DNA of 40,000 bases from Fidelibacterota bacterium (GTDB taxonomy: Bacteria > Fidelibacterota > Marinisomatia > Marinisomatales > TCS55): assembly GCA_022561485.1 (NCBI GenBank), contig JADFRD010000001.1:1-40000 (forward strand), read 5' to 3'. The stretch's first letter is position 1. Each line of letters starts with the position of its first letter. A program made the translations under genes and the position numbers. The notes beneath the pieces are model-generated. The model saw only the letters and a program-made list of their open reading frames with translations. It had not been told where the DNA came from and ran no database searches. Shown here one piece after another: positions 24,825 to 33,274 of the stretch.

Positions 24825-24875
24825 AGCCACGAAGATTGGGAAAACTTCAGACCAAAGACAACCTTCGCGGTTCTC
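24825..24875. repeat. Decayed facing-repeat unit after the glutamate-synthase-like gene
   Basis: TTAGCCACGAAG follows the stop by a few bases and faces CTTCGCGGTTCTC about 35 bp on. This is the same arrangement as at 18619-18694 but more degraded. The remainder of the spacer to 25073 is AT-rich with nothing else recognised. Confidence 0.4.
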
Positions 24876-25073
24876 TCAATAATGTCAAAATACAAATACG
24901 GCTCAATTGAGATCATAAAGGTAACTTCTTTATTAGCGTCAGTATTTGCTTTTTGTGAATTTAACAGATCGTTCCTTTTTGTGGCGAATAATGTAGGTGA
25001 ATAACATTTTGTAATAATGAGACTTGCATAAATGCGCGCGTATTACGTATAAGAAATTTTATTAAATTCTAAA

Positions 25074-25088
25074 TAGGAATGATTCCTA
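25074..25088. promoter_or_regulatory. PerR-type operator upstream of sod
   Basis: TAGGAAT-G-ATTCCTA is a perfect 7-1-7 inverted repeat, 55 bp before the superoxide dismutase start. The same dyad, apart from its centre base, lies ahead of perR (27334-27348). The 7-1-7 layout is that of PerR/Fur boxes. Confidence 0.72.
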
Positions 25089-25143
25089 ATAAGTTATAAA
25101 TTTATTATATCATATTTTACAACTAACCATATAGAGAGAAAAA

Positions 25144-25719
25144 ATGATACACGAATTACCTGCATTGCCTTATGGCAAAAATGAATTAGAACCCTACATT
25201 TCAGCTGAAACACTGGATTATCACCATGGTAAACATCACCAGGCTTATGTTACTAATCTGAATAATCTCATTGCCGGTACTGACCATGAAAACAGCACGT
25301 TGGAAGAAATTGTGAAAAATTCAGAAGGTGGTCTGTTTAACAACGCTGCCCAAGTTTGGAATCACACTTTCTACTGGAACTCACTTAGCCCTAATGGCGG
25401 TGGAGAACCGAACGGTGAGGTCGCCGATGCAATTAATGATTCGTTTGGATCCTATGCTGCATTCAAGGAACAGTTTTCCAAAAGTGCAATAACCAATTTT
25501 GGAAGCGGTTGGACTTGGCTGGTGAAAGAAGGAGACACATTGGCTATTCTGAATACAAATGACGCCGATTCAGCCTTGGCACACGGGAAAGATGCCCTCC
25601 TCACCATTGACGTCTGGGAGCATGCCTATTACATTGATTATCGTAATGCCAGACCCAAATACGTAGAAGCCTACTGGAACCTGGTGAACTGGAATTTTGC
25701 AAACAGGAATTTAGTTTAA
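25144..25719 (+). CDS. sodB: Iron superoxide dismutase
   Basis: The protein has 191 residues. Metal ligands are His27, His74, Asp156 and His160, in the contexts DYHHGKHH, VWNHTFYWNS and DVWEHAYYID. Gln70 in AAQVWNHTF is the second-sphere residue of Fe-type enzymes (Mn enzymes place it elsewhere). There is no signal peptide, so it is cytoplasmic. A PerR-type operator lies upstream. The next gene starts directly after the stop codon. Confidence 0.94.
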   Translation: MIHELPALPYGKNELEPYISAETLDYHHGKHHQAYVTNLNNLIAGTDHENSTLEEIVKNSEGGLFNNAAQVWNHTFYWNSLSPNGGGEPNGEVADAINDSFGSYAAFKEQFSKSAITNFGSGWTWLVKEGDTLAILNTNDADSALAHGKDALLTIDVWEHAYYIDYRNARPKYVEAYWNLVNWNFANRNLV

Positions 25720-26082
25720 ATGCCTTTTCAATTCTACACCGCACTCCACATTTTTGGGATAGGACTTCTTATCGTTTCATTGGGAGGTATGAGCGTTCAT
25801 GCCATTCTCACTGATAAGACACAAGCTTTGCGGCGTCCCCTACTTGTTCTCCATGGATTTGGCTTATTTCTGATTGTGATTAGCGGCTTTGGAATGCTTG
25901 CCAAAGTAGGAATTGGCTGGCCTTTGCCCCTTTGGATTACAAGTAAAGTTCTCATCTGGATTATTTTTGGTGGATTGATAGCCGTTTTTTACAAAACCGA
26001 TATTCTCAACAAGGCCATTTGGGTTATAGTACCGATGCTTTTTCTTTTTGCTTGGTATTTGGCCTCATTCAAGCCTTGGTAA
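25720..26082 (+). CDS. Small four-helix membrane protein
   Basis: The 120-residue protein has four hydrophobic segments joined by short loops and charged patches (TDKTQALRRPLL). It starts at the base after the sod stop, so it is cotranscribed, and a terminator follows it. Its overall shape resembles SirB-like or small cytochrome-b-type membrane proteins, but no diagnostic motif is seen. His9 and His27 could be metal or haem ligands; that is speculation. Confidence 0.7.
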   Translation: MPFQFYTALHIFGIGLLIVSLGGMSVHAILTDKTQALRRPLLVLHGFGLFLIVISGFGMLAKVGIGWPLPLWITSKVLIWIIFGGLIAVFYKTDILNKAIWVIVPMLFLFAWYLASFKPW

Positions 26083-26143
26083 AAGAAGTTGTAGAAAAAT
26101 CAATCATCAAAAACTTCATTACATATTATTAAGTACCAAAACC

Positions 26144-26171
26144 AAAAAACCCTGCCGAAGCAGGGTTTTTT
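26144..26171 (+). terminator. Rho-independent terminator of the sod operon
   Basis: CCCTGC-CGAA-GCAGGG is flanked by A6 on the left and T6 on the right, about 60 bp after the membrane protein stop. It is a textbook hairpin and could act in both directions. Confidence 0.92.
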
Positions 26172-26491
26172 GTTGGAGGGTGTTTTATAGGGCAAATCTA
26201 ATTATTGAAATCTTTTATTTTTTTCCTTTTAAAATTATTTCAGATGGAATTTTCTTATCTAACTTCCGTACCGGAAATTAAAAACAAAAAAGCATAAATC
26301 AATCAATTACATTTATAAACTCTCAAACAATATTATTTATGATATTTTCATTTGGAACCATTATTATTTTTATGATAGATGGAGTCCGCAGGAGTGTTTT
26401 CAAATGCCAAAGATGTGTGGAAGGGTTGCTCAATTGTGTGGTTTAATGCTATTTATACTATTCCCTCCCCCCTAGTTGGATTGGTAAGACT
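26172..26491. other. AT-rich spacer before the EamA gene
   Basis: Open frames here overlap the terminator and have no protein-like composition. No gene, repeat or clear promoter is seen apart from general AT-richness. Confidence 0.5.
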
Positions 26492-27352
26492 TTGAAGCAC
26501 CGAACAGCCTTATTATACTTGCTTTTAACCGGAGTTTTATGGAGTATGGGTGGTGTATTGATCAAAAGTATTCCATGGCCGCCAATGGCTATCGCTGGTT
26601 TGAGAAGCGGATTCGCCGGTCTGACCATTTTTATTATTATCAGAAATCCCAAATTTACTTGGTCAAAATATCAAATCGGAGCAGCAATATCCTATGCGGG
26701 TACAGTCACCTTTTTTGTCATTGCCAATAAACTTACCACCGCAGGAAATGCCATTTTACTCCAATACACCGCCCCCATTTATGTTGCTTTATTAAGTTAT
26801 TATTTTTTGGGAGAACGTGCATCTAAGGTTGATTGGCTTGTGATAATTGGAATGATTATTGGATTGGGATTGTTTTTTTTGGATGAATTAACCATTGCCG
26901 GGTATTATGGAAATATATTTGCCATAGCTGCAGGTATTTCCTTTGCGGCATTTACCATTTTACTGCGGAAGCAAAAACATGCTTCACCCATTGACTCAGT
27001 TCTGTTGGGTAATATTCTGACATTTGTAATCTGTCTGCCTACGATTGTTAGTACCGTTGATTATGATGTCCAGTCATGGTGTTTAACTATATTTTTGGGA
27101 ATATTTCAATTGGGGATTCCTTATATTTTATTTTCAATAGCAATCAAACATGTCACTGCATTAGATGCAATCATTTATCCGACAATAGAACCTATTTTAA
27201 ATCCCATTTTAGTTTATTTGATTATAGGCGAAGCTTTGGGAACCTATGCCATCTGGGGTGGAGTAATGGTTTTAGGCAGTATCATTATTCGGGCAGTCAT
27301 TAAAAATTACCATAAACAAGTAACAAATATAAATAGGAATAATTCCTATTAG
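26492..27352 (+). CDS. EamA/DMT-family transporter
   Basis: The 286-residue protein has ten hydrophobic segments in two EamA repeats. The first begins ALLYLLLTGVLWSMGGVLIK. The second contains FAAFTILLRKQKH and ends with PTIEPILNPILVYLIIGE followed by GGVMVLGSIIIR, both characteristic of the family. The start codon is TTG (26492), with only a weak GGTAAG upstream. Its last codons overlap the perR operator. The substrate is unknown. Confidence 0.88.
   Translation: MKHRTALLYLLLTGVLWSMGGVLIKSIPWPPMAIAGLRSGFAGLTIFIIIRNPKFTWSKYQIGAAISYAGTVTFFVIANKLTTAGNAILLQYTAPIYVALLSYYFLGERASKVDWLVIIGMIIGLGLFFLDELTIAGYYGNIFAIAAGISFAAFTILLRKQKHASPIDSVLLGNILTFVICLPTIVSTVDYDVQSWCLTIFLGIFQLGIPYILFSIAIKHVTALDAIIYPTIEPILNPILVYLIIGEALGTYAIWGGVMVLGSIIIRAVIKNYHKQVTNINRNNSY
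27333..27349. promoter_or_regulatory. PerR-type operator upstream of perR-ahpC
   Basis: ATAGGAAT-A-ATTCCTAT is an 8-1-8 inverted repeat, 26 bp before the perR start and inside the end of the EamA gene. It shares all seven positions of each half-site with the dyad before sod. Confidence 0.75.
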
Positions 27353-27374
27353 TAATTAATATCTTTCAACAATT

Positions 27375-27746
27375 ATGAGATATTCTATACAAAGAGAACT
27401 GGTTCTTCAGCGAATTCTGTCAGCAAAAATTCACCCGACCGCTGAATGGATTTTTAATGAAGTCAAAAAAGAAAAATCCAATATAAGTTTTGGAACGGTT
27501 TATCGAAATCTCACTCAGTTGATCGATCGAGGATTAATCAGATTGATCCAATTTAACGGTATTGCCCATTATGATGGCAATATGAATCCTCATAATCACT
27601 TTATATGTAATGAATGCAGTCAAATTTATGATATAGAAATAGAATTAGAAGATTTTATTTCAGAAATGGAATTAAAAACGAATCATTACGTGTCTAGTTA
27701 CCATATCAAGGTGAGGGGCACATGTAGAAAATGTAAAGTAAACTGA
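27375..27746 (+). CDS. perR: Peroxide-responsive Fur-family regulator PerR
   Basis: The protein has 123 residues, short for the family because the N-terminus is trimmed. Structural zinc is bound by C78, C81, C117 and C120. The five regulatory ligands of Bacillus PerR all have counterparts: His20 (H37), Asp67 (D85), His73 (H91), His75 (H93) and Asp86 (D104). The Asp at the last site, rather than Glu as in Fur, marks PerR. Oxidation of the His ligands by peroxide should release it from DNA. It is encoded just after a 7-1-7 dyad and 22 bp before ahpC, so it is probably autoregulated. Confidence 0.9.
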   Translation: MRYSIQRELVLQRILSAKIHPTAEWIFNEVKKEKSNISFGTVYRNLTQLIDRGLIRLIQFNGIAHYDGNMNPHNHFICNECSQIYDIEIELEDFISEMELKTNHYVSSYHIKVRGTCRKCKVN

Positions 27747-27768
27747 TTAAAAATAAAGGAGTACATCA

Positions 27769-28413
27769 ATGTTGGTAACAAAACCTGCACCGGACTTTAA
27801 GGCTACTGCCATTATGCCGGATAATTCATTCAAGGACATCAGCATAGCTGATTACAAAGGCAAGAAGGTGGTGCTTTTCTTCTATCCGCTAGACTTCACC
27901 TTTGTATGTCCGACAGAGATCATTGCCTTTGACCATCGTCTAGATGAATTCAAGAAACGCGGAGTAGAAGTGCTTGGCTGTTCTGTCGATTCACAATTCA
28001 GTCACTTGGCATGGAAAAATACGGATGTTAATGATGGAGGAATCGGTCAAGTACAATATCCGATCATTGCAGACTTGGACAAATCCATCGCCCGAGCTTA
28101 CGATGTTTTATTGGGTTCTGAACCTGCGAGCATTTTAACGGATGAGGACGAATATGAATCAACCGTGGGCGGCGGCGTTGCACTACGGGCTTCATTTTTG
28201 ATTGATGAAGATGGCATTGTTCGCCATGCGGTCATCAATGATCTTCCACTGGGAAGAAATATTGATGAAATGCTGCGCATGGTTGATGCACTAACGCATA
28301 ATCAAAAACATGGTGAAGTATGTCCTGCTGGTTGGAATGAAGGAGATGATGGTATGAAAGATACAGCTAAAGGAGTATCAAGTTATCTCGCGACCCATTC
28401 TGACGAGTTATAA
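27769..28413 (+). CDS. ahpC: Typical 2-Cys peroxiredoxin (AhpC/Prx1)
   Basis: The protein has 214 residues. The peroxidatic Cys is C47 in DFTFVCPTE and the resolving Cys is C185 in [10 protein letters not shown]. It reduces H2O2 and organic peroxides; the reductant is not encoded nearby. An insertion of about 15 residues (around 118-135, rich in Asp, Glu and Ser) lengthens the loop before [10 protein letters not shown] compared with usual AhpC. An AAAGGAG site precedes the start. It forms an operon with perR and ends at a terminator. Confidence 0.94.
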   Translation: MLVTKPAPDFKATAIMPDNSFKDISIADYKGKKVVLFFYPLDFTFVCPTEIIAFDHRLDEFKKRGVEVLGCSVDSQFSHLAWKNTDVNDGGIGQVQYPIIADLDKSIARAYDVLLGSEPASILTDEDEYESTVGGGVALRASFLIDEDGIVRHAVINDLPLGRNIDEMLRMVDALTHNQKHGEVCPAGWNEGDDGMKDTAKGVSSYLATHSDEL

Positions 28414-28434
28414 TACCTTATTAAACAGATGGTG

Positions 28435-28470
28435 AATAGGTCGCAAAGTGCGGCCTATTTTTTTTTATAA
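28435..28470 (+). terminator. Rho-independent terminator after ahpC
   Basis: AATAGGTCGC-AAAGT-GCGGCCTATT forms a long stem with one mismatch and is followed by a run of T. It closes the perR-ahpC operon. Confidence 0.88.
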
Positions 28471-28571
28471 TTAGTTTTAACGATTTGTTTATTCTAATCC
28501 TGAATATATTTTAAATTCACTATAGCAATAGTGTAAATAAATTAATAATTCATTCGAGGTAATAATATAAT

Positions 28572-29003
28572 ATGTCGAGTTGGACTAAAAATAGTTTTAT
28601 TGATCACATGACAGAGAACTGTAGTCGTGAGGTAGCAAAAGTCGGTCGTTCTATCATCGAATTCAGCGAAAAATATGCAGATGAGTTGACATGGGGACGC
28701 GGGAATGACCATGGTACATTAACATTCCGATGCAATTCTGATTTTGGTGTTTTACCCTTGTTTCATATGACAAGTAATGGAACATTGAACATTCAAATTA
28801 ATTTCTTACGCAGTAAAGATGTCCCAAAACAAGTTATGCTGGATATGGTACGAAAGCTGGAGTCAAACTTTCTTCGGGATTATGATGAAATCATGTATGA
28901 TGTAGATACATTCGAACCTATGGACGAATTATTTTTCACTTCAACCCAAGTTGAAAAATTTCTGAATACAATGGAAGGATGCTGCTACAGATTGCGACAG
29001 TAA
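28572..29003 (+). CDS. Conserved-looking protein of unknown function
   Basis: The protein has 143 residues, is soluble and slightly acidic, and has no signal peptide. The middle (about residues 39-80) reads as a beta-rich core with ELTWGRGNDHGTLTF and GVLPLFHMTSNGTLNIQINF, followed by helices and a C-terminal pair of Cys (EGCCYRL). The first part is reminiscent of small alpha/beta domains attached to restriction-type proteins, but I do not recognise the family. It ends 4 bp before the VKOR-like gene and is probably cotranscribed with it. Confidence 0.65.
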   Translation: MSSWTKNSFIDHMTENCSREVAKVGRSIIEFSEKYADELTWGRGNDHGTLTFRCNSDFGVLPLFHMTSNGTLNIQINFLRSKDVPKQVMLDMVRKLESNFLRDYDEIMYDVDTFEPMDELFFTSTQVEKFLNTMEGCCYRLRQ

Positions 29004-29007
29004 AGAA

Positions 29008-29430
29008 ATGATTACATCCTTTTATCTGATTGGAGCCCTGTTGGCATTAGCTGGCGGGGCTCTTTCATTTTATTTCTATGGAGTGTATAAGGGATTCCTG
29101 TCAGGGAAACAATGGTGGATACCCTCAGTGTGTCAATTGGATGGCCAAACATGTATAGTTATTATGAACACACATTTTGGAAAAATTGCCGGAATTCCTA
29201 ATGCGTTAAGCGGGACTGTTTTTTTATTACTCTATGCAGCTGTTCTTTTGGGTACTGACCAAAATTTAGTTCCCGCAAGTATTCCATTATTAATGGGCAT
29301 GTTTACCATGTTCATTGGCGTATATCTTGTATATGGACTTGTCAAATTATCGGCAAGGTGTGTAGTCTGTCTGATAGTTCATTCATTGAACTTGATCATT
29401 TTTACTTTACTGATCATTAGTTTATTATAA
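29008..29430 (+). CDS. VKOR-family quinone-linked thiol oxidoreductase
   Basis: The 140-residue protein has four membrane helices. The active pair is C118-x2-C121 (ARCVVCLIVH). The loop pair is C42 and C49 (VCQLDGQTC), and IPNALSG supplies the conserved Ser/Thr site. Bacterial homologs oxidise a periplasmic DsbA-like partner and pass electrons to quinone. No fused thioredoxin domain and no DsbA gene are present beside it. The unknown 28572-29003 protein may be its partner. Confidence 0.85.
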   Translation: MITSFYLIGALLALAGGALSFYFYGVYKGFLSGKQWWIPSVCQLDGQTCIVIMNTHFGKIAGIPNALSGTVFLLLYAAVLLGTDQNLVPASIPLLMGMFTMFIGVYLVYGLVKLSARCVVCLIVHSLNLIIFTLLIISLL

Positions 29431-29480
29431 ACCAGTAAATCCTTAAAAAATAGTGAGAAAAAGTTTGTTTTATTAATAAA

Positions 29481-29501
29481 GTACTTTATATATTAAAGTA
29501 C
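29481..29501. promoter_or_regulatory. 8-5-8 palindrome, candidate operator of the membrane protein/wHTH pair
   Basis: GTACTTTA-TATAT-TAAAGTAC is a perfect inverted repeat 20 bp before the 29521 start. The winged-helix regulator encoded second in the operon is the natural ligand. Confidence 0.65.
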
Positions 29502-29520
29502 AATTAAACAGAGGAAAACA

Positions 29521-30105
29521 ATGACAAAAGAAACAATTCAAGACGATTTAGCTTTTATTAAAAAAATTGTTGAAGAAAGCAGAAAAAATGTCTGTGCCAG
29601 TGGTATTCACCTGATTGTATGGGGAATTCTAGTTTCGATAGGTTTGATGGTAAGTTGGTTTTTGGTAACATACTACCCAATTGAAAGAGGCAATGAATGG
29701 TTTCATTGGGCCTTGGTCATTACCGGTGGTTGGTTGTTTGAACTGATTTATGGTTGGAAAGTTGACTCGAAAAGACCCGTCCGAACCTACGCAGAAAAAG
29801 CTGATGGTATGTTGTGGTTGTCCATTGGGATTACAATGACAATTTTGGGCTTCGTTGGGGGAGTCACAGGAGCAATCAATACACATTTTTTATCCCCAAT
29901 ATTTTCTACGACGTTAGCCATTGGGTATTTTACATCCGGTGTGCTGTATGATGTAAAATGGGTTCGTAATCTGGCATTTGGCTGGTGGGCCGGCGCTATT
30001 ATCATGTTTATTTTTCCCGGACTATACCATCTATTACTCATGACCGGAATGATGATAGTTTTCCAGACCATTCCGGGATATATCATTTATAAAAATTGGG
30101 GTTAA
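29521..30105 (+). CDS. Membrane protein paired with a winged-helix regulator
   Basis: The 194-residue protein has a short N-terminal helix with charged residues (DDLAFIKKIVEESRKNV) followed by about five hydrophobic segments. Proteins of this form are common in Bacteroidetes-like genomes next to a small winged-helix regulator. The function is not known. It starts 20 bp after a perfect palindrome and ends 6 bp before the regulator gene. Confidence 0.75.
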   Translation: MTKETIQDDLAFIKKIVEESRKNVCASGIHLIVWGILVSIGLMVSWFLVTYYPIERGNEWFHWALVITGGWLFELIYGWKVDSKRPVRTYAEKADGMLWLSIGITMTILGFVGGVTGAINTHFLSPIFSTTLAIGYFTSGVLYDVKWVRNLAFGWWAGAIIMFIFPGLYHLLLMTGMMIVFQTIPGYIIYKNWG

Positions 30106-30111
30106 TAATTC

Positions 30112-30408
30112 GTGTCGGAATTTGATTATCAGCAGTTAGACGATATCATTCATTCCCGGATCCGCTTGGCCATTATGGCTTTGCTGGTTTCAGTGGAATC
30201 GGCCACTTTCGTCTATATTCGTGAAAAAGTGAATACGAGCGACGGCAACTTGAGTGTACACATTCGAAAACTGGAGGATGTAAACTATGTATCATCCACA
30301 AAAAAATTTATAGACCGGAAACCGGTGACAACGTTTAAAATATCGGTCCTTGGGCAATCCGCATTTGAAGAATATGTAAATCGATTGAGTGATTTAATTA
30401 ATCACTAA
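30112..30408 (+). CDS. Winged helix-turn-helix regulator (MarR/ArsR-like)
   Basis: The protein has 98 residues with a GTG start. The sequence RLAIMALLVSVESATFVYIR, then VNTSDGNLSVHIRKLEDVNY, is a compact winged helix; FIDRKPVTTFKISVLGQSAF gives the wing and last helix. It belongs to the small regulators annotated as winged helix DNA-binding (HTH_34-like). There is no sensor domain, so a signal may come from the cotranscribed membrane protein. Probable autoregulation occurs through the 29481-29501 palindrome. Confidence 0.88.
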   Translation: MSEFDYQQLDDIIHSRIRLAIMALLVSVESATFVYIREKVNTSDGNLSVHIRKLEDVNYVSSTKKFIDRKPVTTFKISVLGQSAFEEYVNRLSDLINH

Positions 30409-30411
30409 GGA

Positions 30412-30558
30412 ATGAAAAAAAAGCAGGAAACAATCACAATCTTATTCATGTTTTTTACAATTATTTTAGGGAAATCTGTGGATGATTATCTTCTTAAGGG
30501 GAAAGTCCAATACGAAAAACTATTGGAAATAGTTGGGTTAAAACACAACTATTATTAG
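30412..30558 (+). CDS. Small ORF, 48 residues, possible secreted or anchored peptide
   Basis: It starts 3 bp after the regulator stop with a weak AAGGA directly ahead. A signal-like start (KKKQETITILFMFFTIILG) is followed by a short polar part (KSVDDYLLKGKVQYEKLLEI). No family is recognised. It may be the truncated start of a secreted protein. Confidence 0.35.
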   Translation: MKKKQETITILFMFFTIILGKSVDDYLLKGKVQYEKLLEIVGLKHNYY

Positions 30559-30587
30559 AGATAAAAAGAAAATAATAAAATTATGTA

Positions 30588-30617
30588 TCCCGATTTATCG
30601 GAAAAACTTCCGCAAAG
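30588..30617 (+). repeat. CCCGATTTATCGGG repeat, copy 2
   Basis: TCCCGATTTATCGG, then AAAAACTTCCGCAAAG, lies in the leader of the TonB-dependent receptor. It resembles 34121-34151 and the inverted copy at 17348-17382. Confidence 0.6.
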
Positions 30618-30638
30618 TTAAACATTGGAAAAGAAAAG

Positions 30639-33080
30639 ATGAGAAAAATAATCTTTCTTCTAACTTTTACAGGGTTAGTTTGGAGTCAAACAGGAAAACT
30701 ATCCGGTGTTGTTCGTGACGCATCTACACACCAGCCGCTCATCGGTGTGAATATAATAATTAACAATGCGGAACTGGGAGCCGCCGCGGACATGAAAGGG
30801 TATTTCATAATAGAGAATGTTCCCGTGGGAAGTTACAATATTCATGTATCCATGATCGGTTATGAAGCAGTTTCCAGAGCTAATGTTCACATTGTACCGA
30901 AACGAAATACGGTTGTCAATTTTAATCTTCATCCGCAGGCTATCCAGGGCGAAAGTGTGGAAGTAATCGCAACTTATTTTGAAAAGACCAGAGATGCCAT
31001 CACCAGCAGCCGGACGATTGATATTGAAGAAATCCGTTCGGACCCCGTTGGCGTATTTGACATTATGTCTATGATGCAGAGTTTACCTTCTGTTATCTCC
31101 GGAGCTGATCAAACCAATGAAATCATCGTTCGCGGCGGTAATCCAGGTGAAAATTTATTTGTTATGGATCATATCGAGATCCCTTACCCGACCCATTTCC
31201 CTGAACAAGGGAAGGGTGGTGGTCCTATAACCATGGTTGATACGGATTTTATTGAGCGGGTGGATTTCTATGCCGGTTCCTTTCCCGCTAGATACGGCGA
31301 TAAAATTTCATCCGTTATGGATGTAACGCTCCGGGATGGAAATCGGGACAGACATCTATCGGAATTCAATTTCAATATGGCAGGGTTTGGGTTCAATTTT
31401 GAAGGACCATTCACTCAAAAAGGTTCTTATATATTTTCACTAAAACGGTCATTTTTAGATTTTGTTATTCAACAAGCCGGTCTGATGGCAATTCCAAAAT
31501 ACTGGACAAGCCAGGGGAAAATAACGTATGATATAAGTCCAACGAAAAAATTGTCTTTTAATATCATTGGCGGAATAGATGAAATAAATATAGAAGGTGA
31601 AGATGATCCTCAACTTCGGGGAGCGGAGAATGTTGATTTTCATTCCAATCAGTTAACACTTGGCTTGACGTATAAAAATCTGTTTTCCAAAAAAGGTTAC
31701 GGCATTATTTCATTAAGCGGGAGCCGAATAGGATTGAATACGGATGTGTATCGCTATTTACCCGATGGAGAGAAAGAAGTATACTATGCTCAAAATGATG
31801 CTGAATGGGAATCCACCCTAAAAGGAGATTGGGTCTATAGAGTAAGTCCCAAATTCGAAACAAGTTTTGGGTTTAACATCAAATCGATCAATTTGGACTA
31901 TGATAACTGGCGGGAAGAAGGACCGAGGGAAATTTACGGATATTCTTTATCTGCAAATGATCCAATCATACCCATTTCTGAAGACGATTTTTGGGCGAAT
32001 TATTTTCGGCATGATTCATTAAGGTTTGAATCCATAGCTACAATTGGGAGTTATGATACAGTTGTGACTAAATCGATTTTGGACTTTGCAAAAGTGGGAA
32101 TTTTTGGACAAGTAAATTTGAAACCTTTTTCCAAGTTAGAAATAACACCGGGCTTGCGATATGAGAGTATTAGTTATACAGGAGAAGGTAATTTATCGCC
32201 GCGATTGGGCATATCTTATCAGATTAAACCAATATTAAAAGTGAATTTTTCCGGTGGTCGTTATTTTCAAACACCGTTTAATTATCACTTGAATTCGTCC
32301 CGAGGAAATACAAAATTATTAAAAAATTATTTTGCTGATCAGTTGGTGGCAGGTTTGGAATATTTTTTAAGCGCCGATACCAGAGCAACTTTTGAAGTTT
32401 ATACGAAAAAGTACGATGATATGATTGGCTATAATATTTTACAGGATAGTAAGGGCAGAGACAGCTTGGACTTTAAACATTTGGTTAATTTGGGTAAAGG
32501 TGAGTCGAAAGGAATAGAGTTTTTTATTCAGAAGAAATACACAAATAACTGGTATGGTTCTTTTGCATGGTCTCATTCTGTGTCTGAAGGTGTGGATCCA
32601 AGAAACGGTGAAAAATATTCATGGAACTATGATTACGGCGATGTTGTCACCCTTGTAGGTGGATATAAAATCCGGTTTATAGAGTATGACTGGTATCGTA
32701 AACATAAAGAAACTTTATTAGCAAAAGTCACGTCCTGGCTGCCATTTGCTCCTGCGGATGAGTATGAAATCGGTATAAAATTACGCTATATGGGAGGACG
32801 ACCGTATAGCCCAAAAACGTACGATCATAATATCCGAGAATGGTACGTGAATTCAACAGATGCCTGGAATACAGAACGATATGATGAGTATATTCGATTC
32901 GATATTTTGTTTCAGCAGCGCTTTAACTTCAAAAAAGTGAACTTAATCGTATATTGGGATATTATGAATGTTTTTAACCGGGGTAATCCCTGGGAAACCA
33001 TTTATTTGGAAGATGGATCAACTGACATGGCATGGCAATATAAAACCTTTCCTGTCGGCGGAGTGATTCTGGAATTCTAA
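30639..33080 (+). CDS. TonB-dependent receptor with CarboxypepD_reg-like domain
   Basis: The protein has 813 residues. There is a signal peptide (MRKIIFLLTFTGLVWSQ). A CarboxypepD_reg-like domain follows at about 19-105 (GKLSGVVRDASTHQPLIGVN). The plug is at about 110-230, with IIVRGGNPGENLFVMDHIEI and a YPTHFPEQ segment. The beta-barrel runs to the C-terminus, which ends in VGGVILEF. This is the FCB-group SusC-like architecture but shorter, and there is no SusD beside it. The ligand is unknown. The zinc-ribbon gene overlaps its stop codon. Confidence 0.92.
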   Translation: MRKIIFLLTFTGLVWSQTGKLSGVVRDASTHQPLIGVNIIINNAELGAAADMKGYFIIENVPVGSYNIHVSMIGYEAVSRANVHIVPKRNTVVNFNLHPQAIQGESVEVIATYFEKTRDAITSSRTIDIEEIRSDPVGVFDIMSMMQSLPSVISGADQTNEIIVRGGNPGENLFVMDHIEIPYPTHFPEQGKGGGPITMVDTDFIERVDFYAGSFPARYGDKISSVMDVTLRDGNRDRHLSEFNFNMAGFGFNFEGPFTQKGSYIFSLKRSFLDFVIQQAGLMAIPKYWTSQGKITYDISPTKKLSFNIIGGIDEINIEGEDDPQLRGAENVDFHSNQLTLGLTYKNLFSKKGYGIISLSGSRIGLNTDVYRYLPDGEKEVYYAQNDAEWESTLKGDWVYRVSPKFETSFGFNIKSINLDYDNWREEGPREIYGYSLSANDPIIPISEDDFWANYFRHDSLRFESIATIGSYDTVVTKSILDFAKVGIFGQVNLKPFSKLEITPGLRYESISYTGEGNLSPRLGISYQIKPILKVNFSGGRYFQTPFNYHLNSSRGNTKLLKNYFADQLVAGLEYFLSADTRATFEVYTKKYDDMIGYNILQDSKGRDSLDFKHLVNLGKGESKGIEFFIQKKYTNNWYGSFAWSHSVSEGVDPRNGEKYSWNYDYGDVVTLVGGYKIRFIEYDWYRKHKETLLAKVTSWLPFAPADEYEIGIKLRYMGGRPYSPKTYDHNIREWYVNSTDAWNTERYDEYIRFDILFQQRFNFKKVNLIVYWDIMNVFNRGNPWETIYLEDGSTDMAWQYKTFPVGGVILEF

Positions 33081-33274
33081 TGGGACTCTACTTATTCCTC
33101 CTATTTGTCATCTTTACCGCTTTAATCGGAACGATCATTTTTATTTCTATGAAAAATAAAAAAGAAGACAGCTATACCAATTTGGAGACAGAAGAATGGA
33201 ATTGTCCGGAATGCGGTTTTCACGTCCAGGCAGGGAATAGGTGCATTTATTGTGATACAGAAAAGCCTTCCTGA
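33080..33274 (+). CDS. Small membrane-anchored zinc-ribbon protein
   Basis: The 64-residue protein has an N-terminal helix (LYLFLLFVIFTALIGTIIFI) and a C-terminal zinc ribbon, C-P-E-C-G and C-I-Y-C. Its ATG shares a base with the receptor stop (TAATG). Its end overlaps the glycosyltransferase start by 23 bp, so the three genes are one transcription unit. The function is unknown. Confidence 0.75.
   Translation: MGLYLFLLFVIFTALIGTIIFISMKNKKEDSYTNLETEEWNCPECGFHVQAGNRCIYCDTEKPS

Noticed and set aside
26048..26281. Plus-strand open frame of 77 codons
   Set aside because: It begins inside the preceding gene and runs through a strong terminator hairpin; composition is not protein-like.
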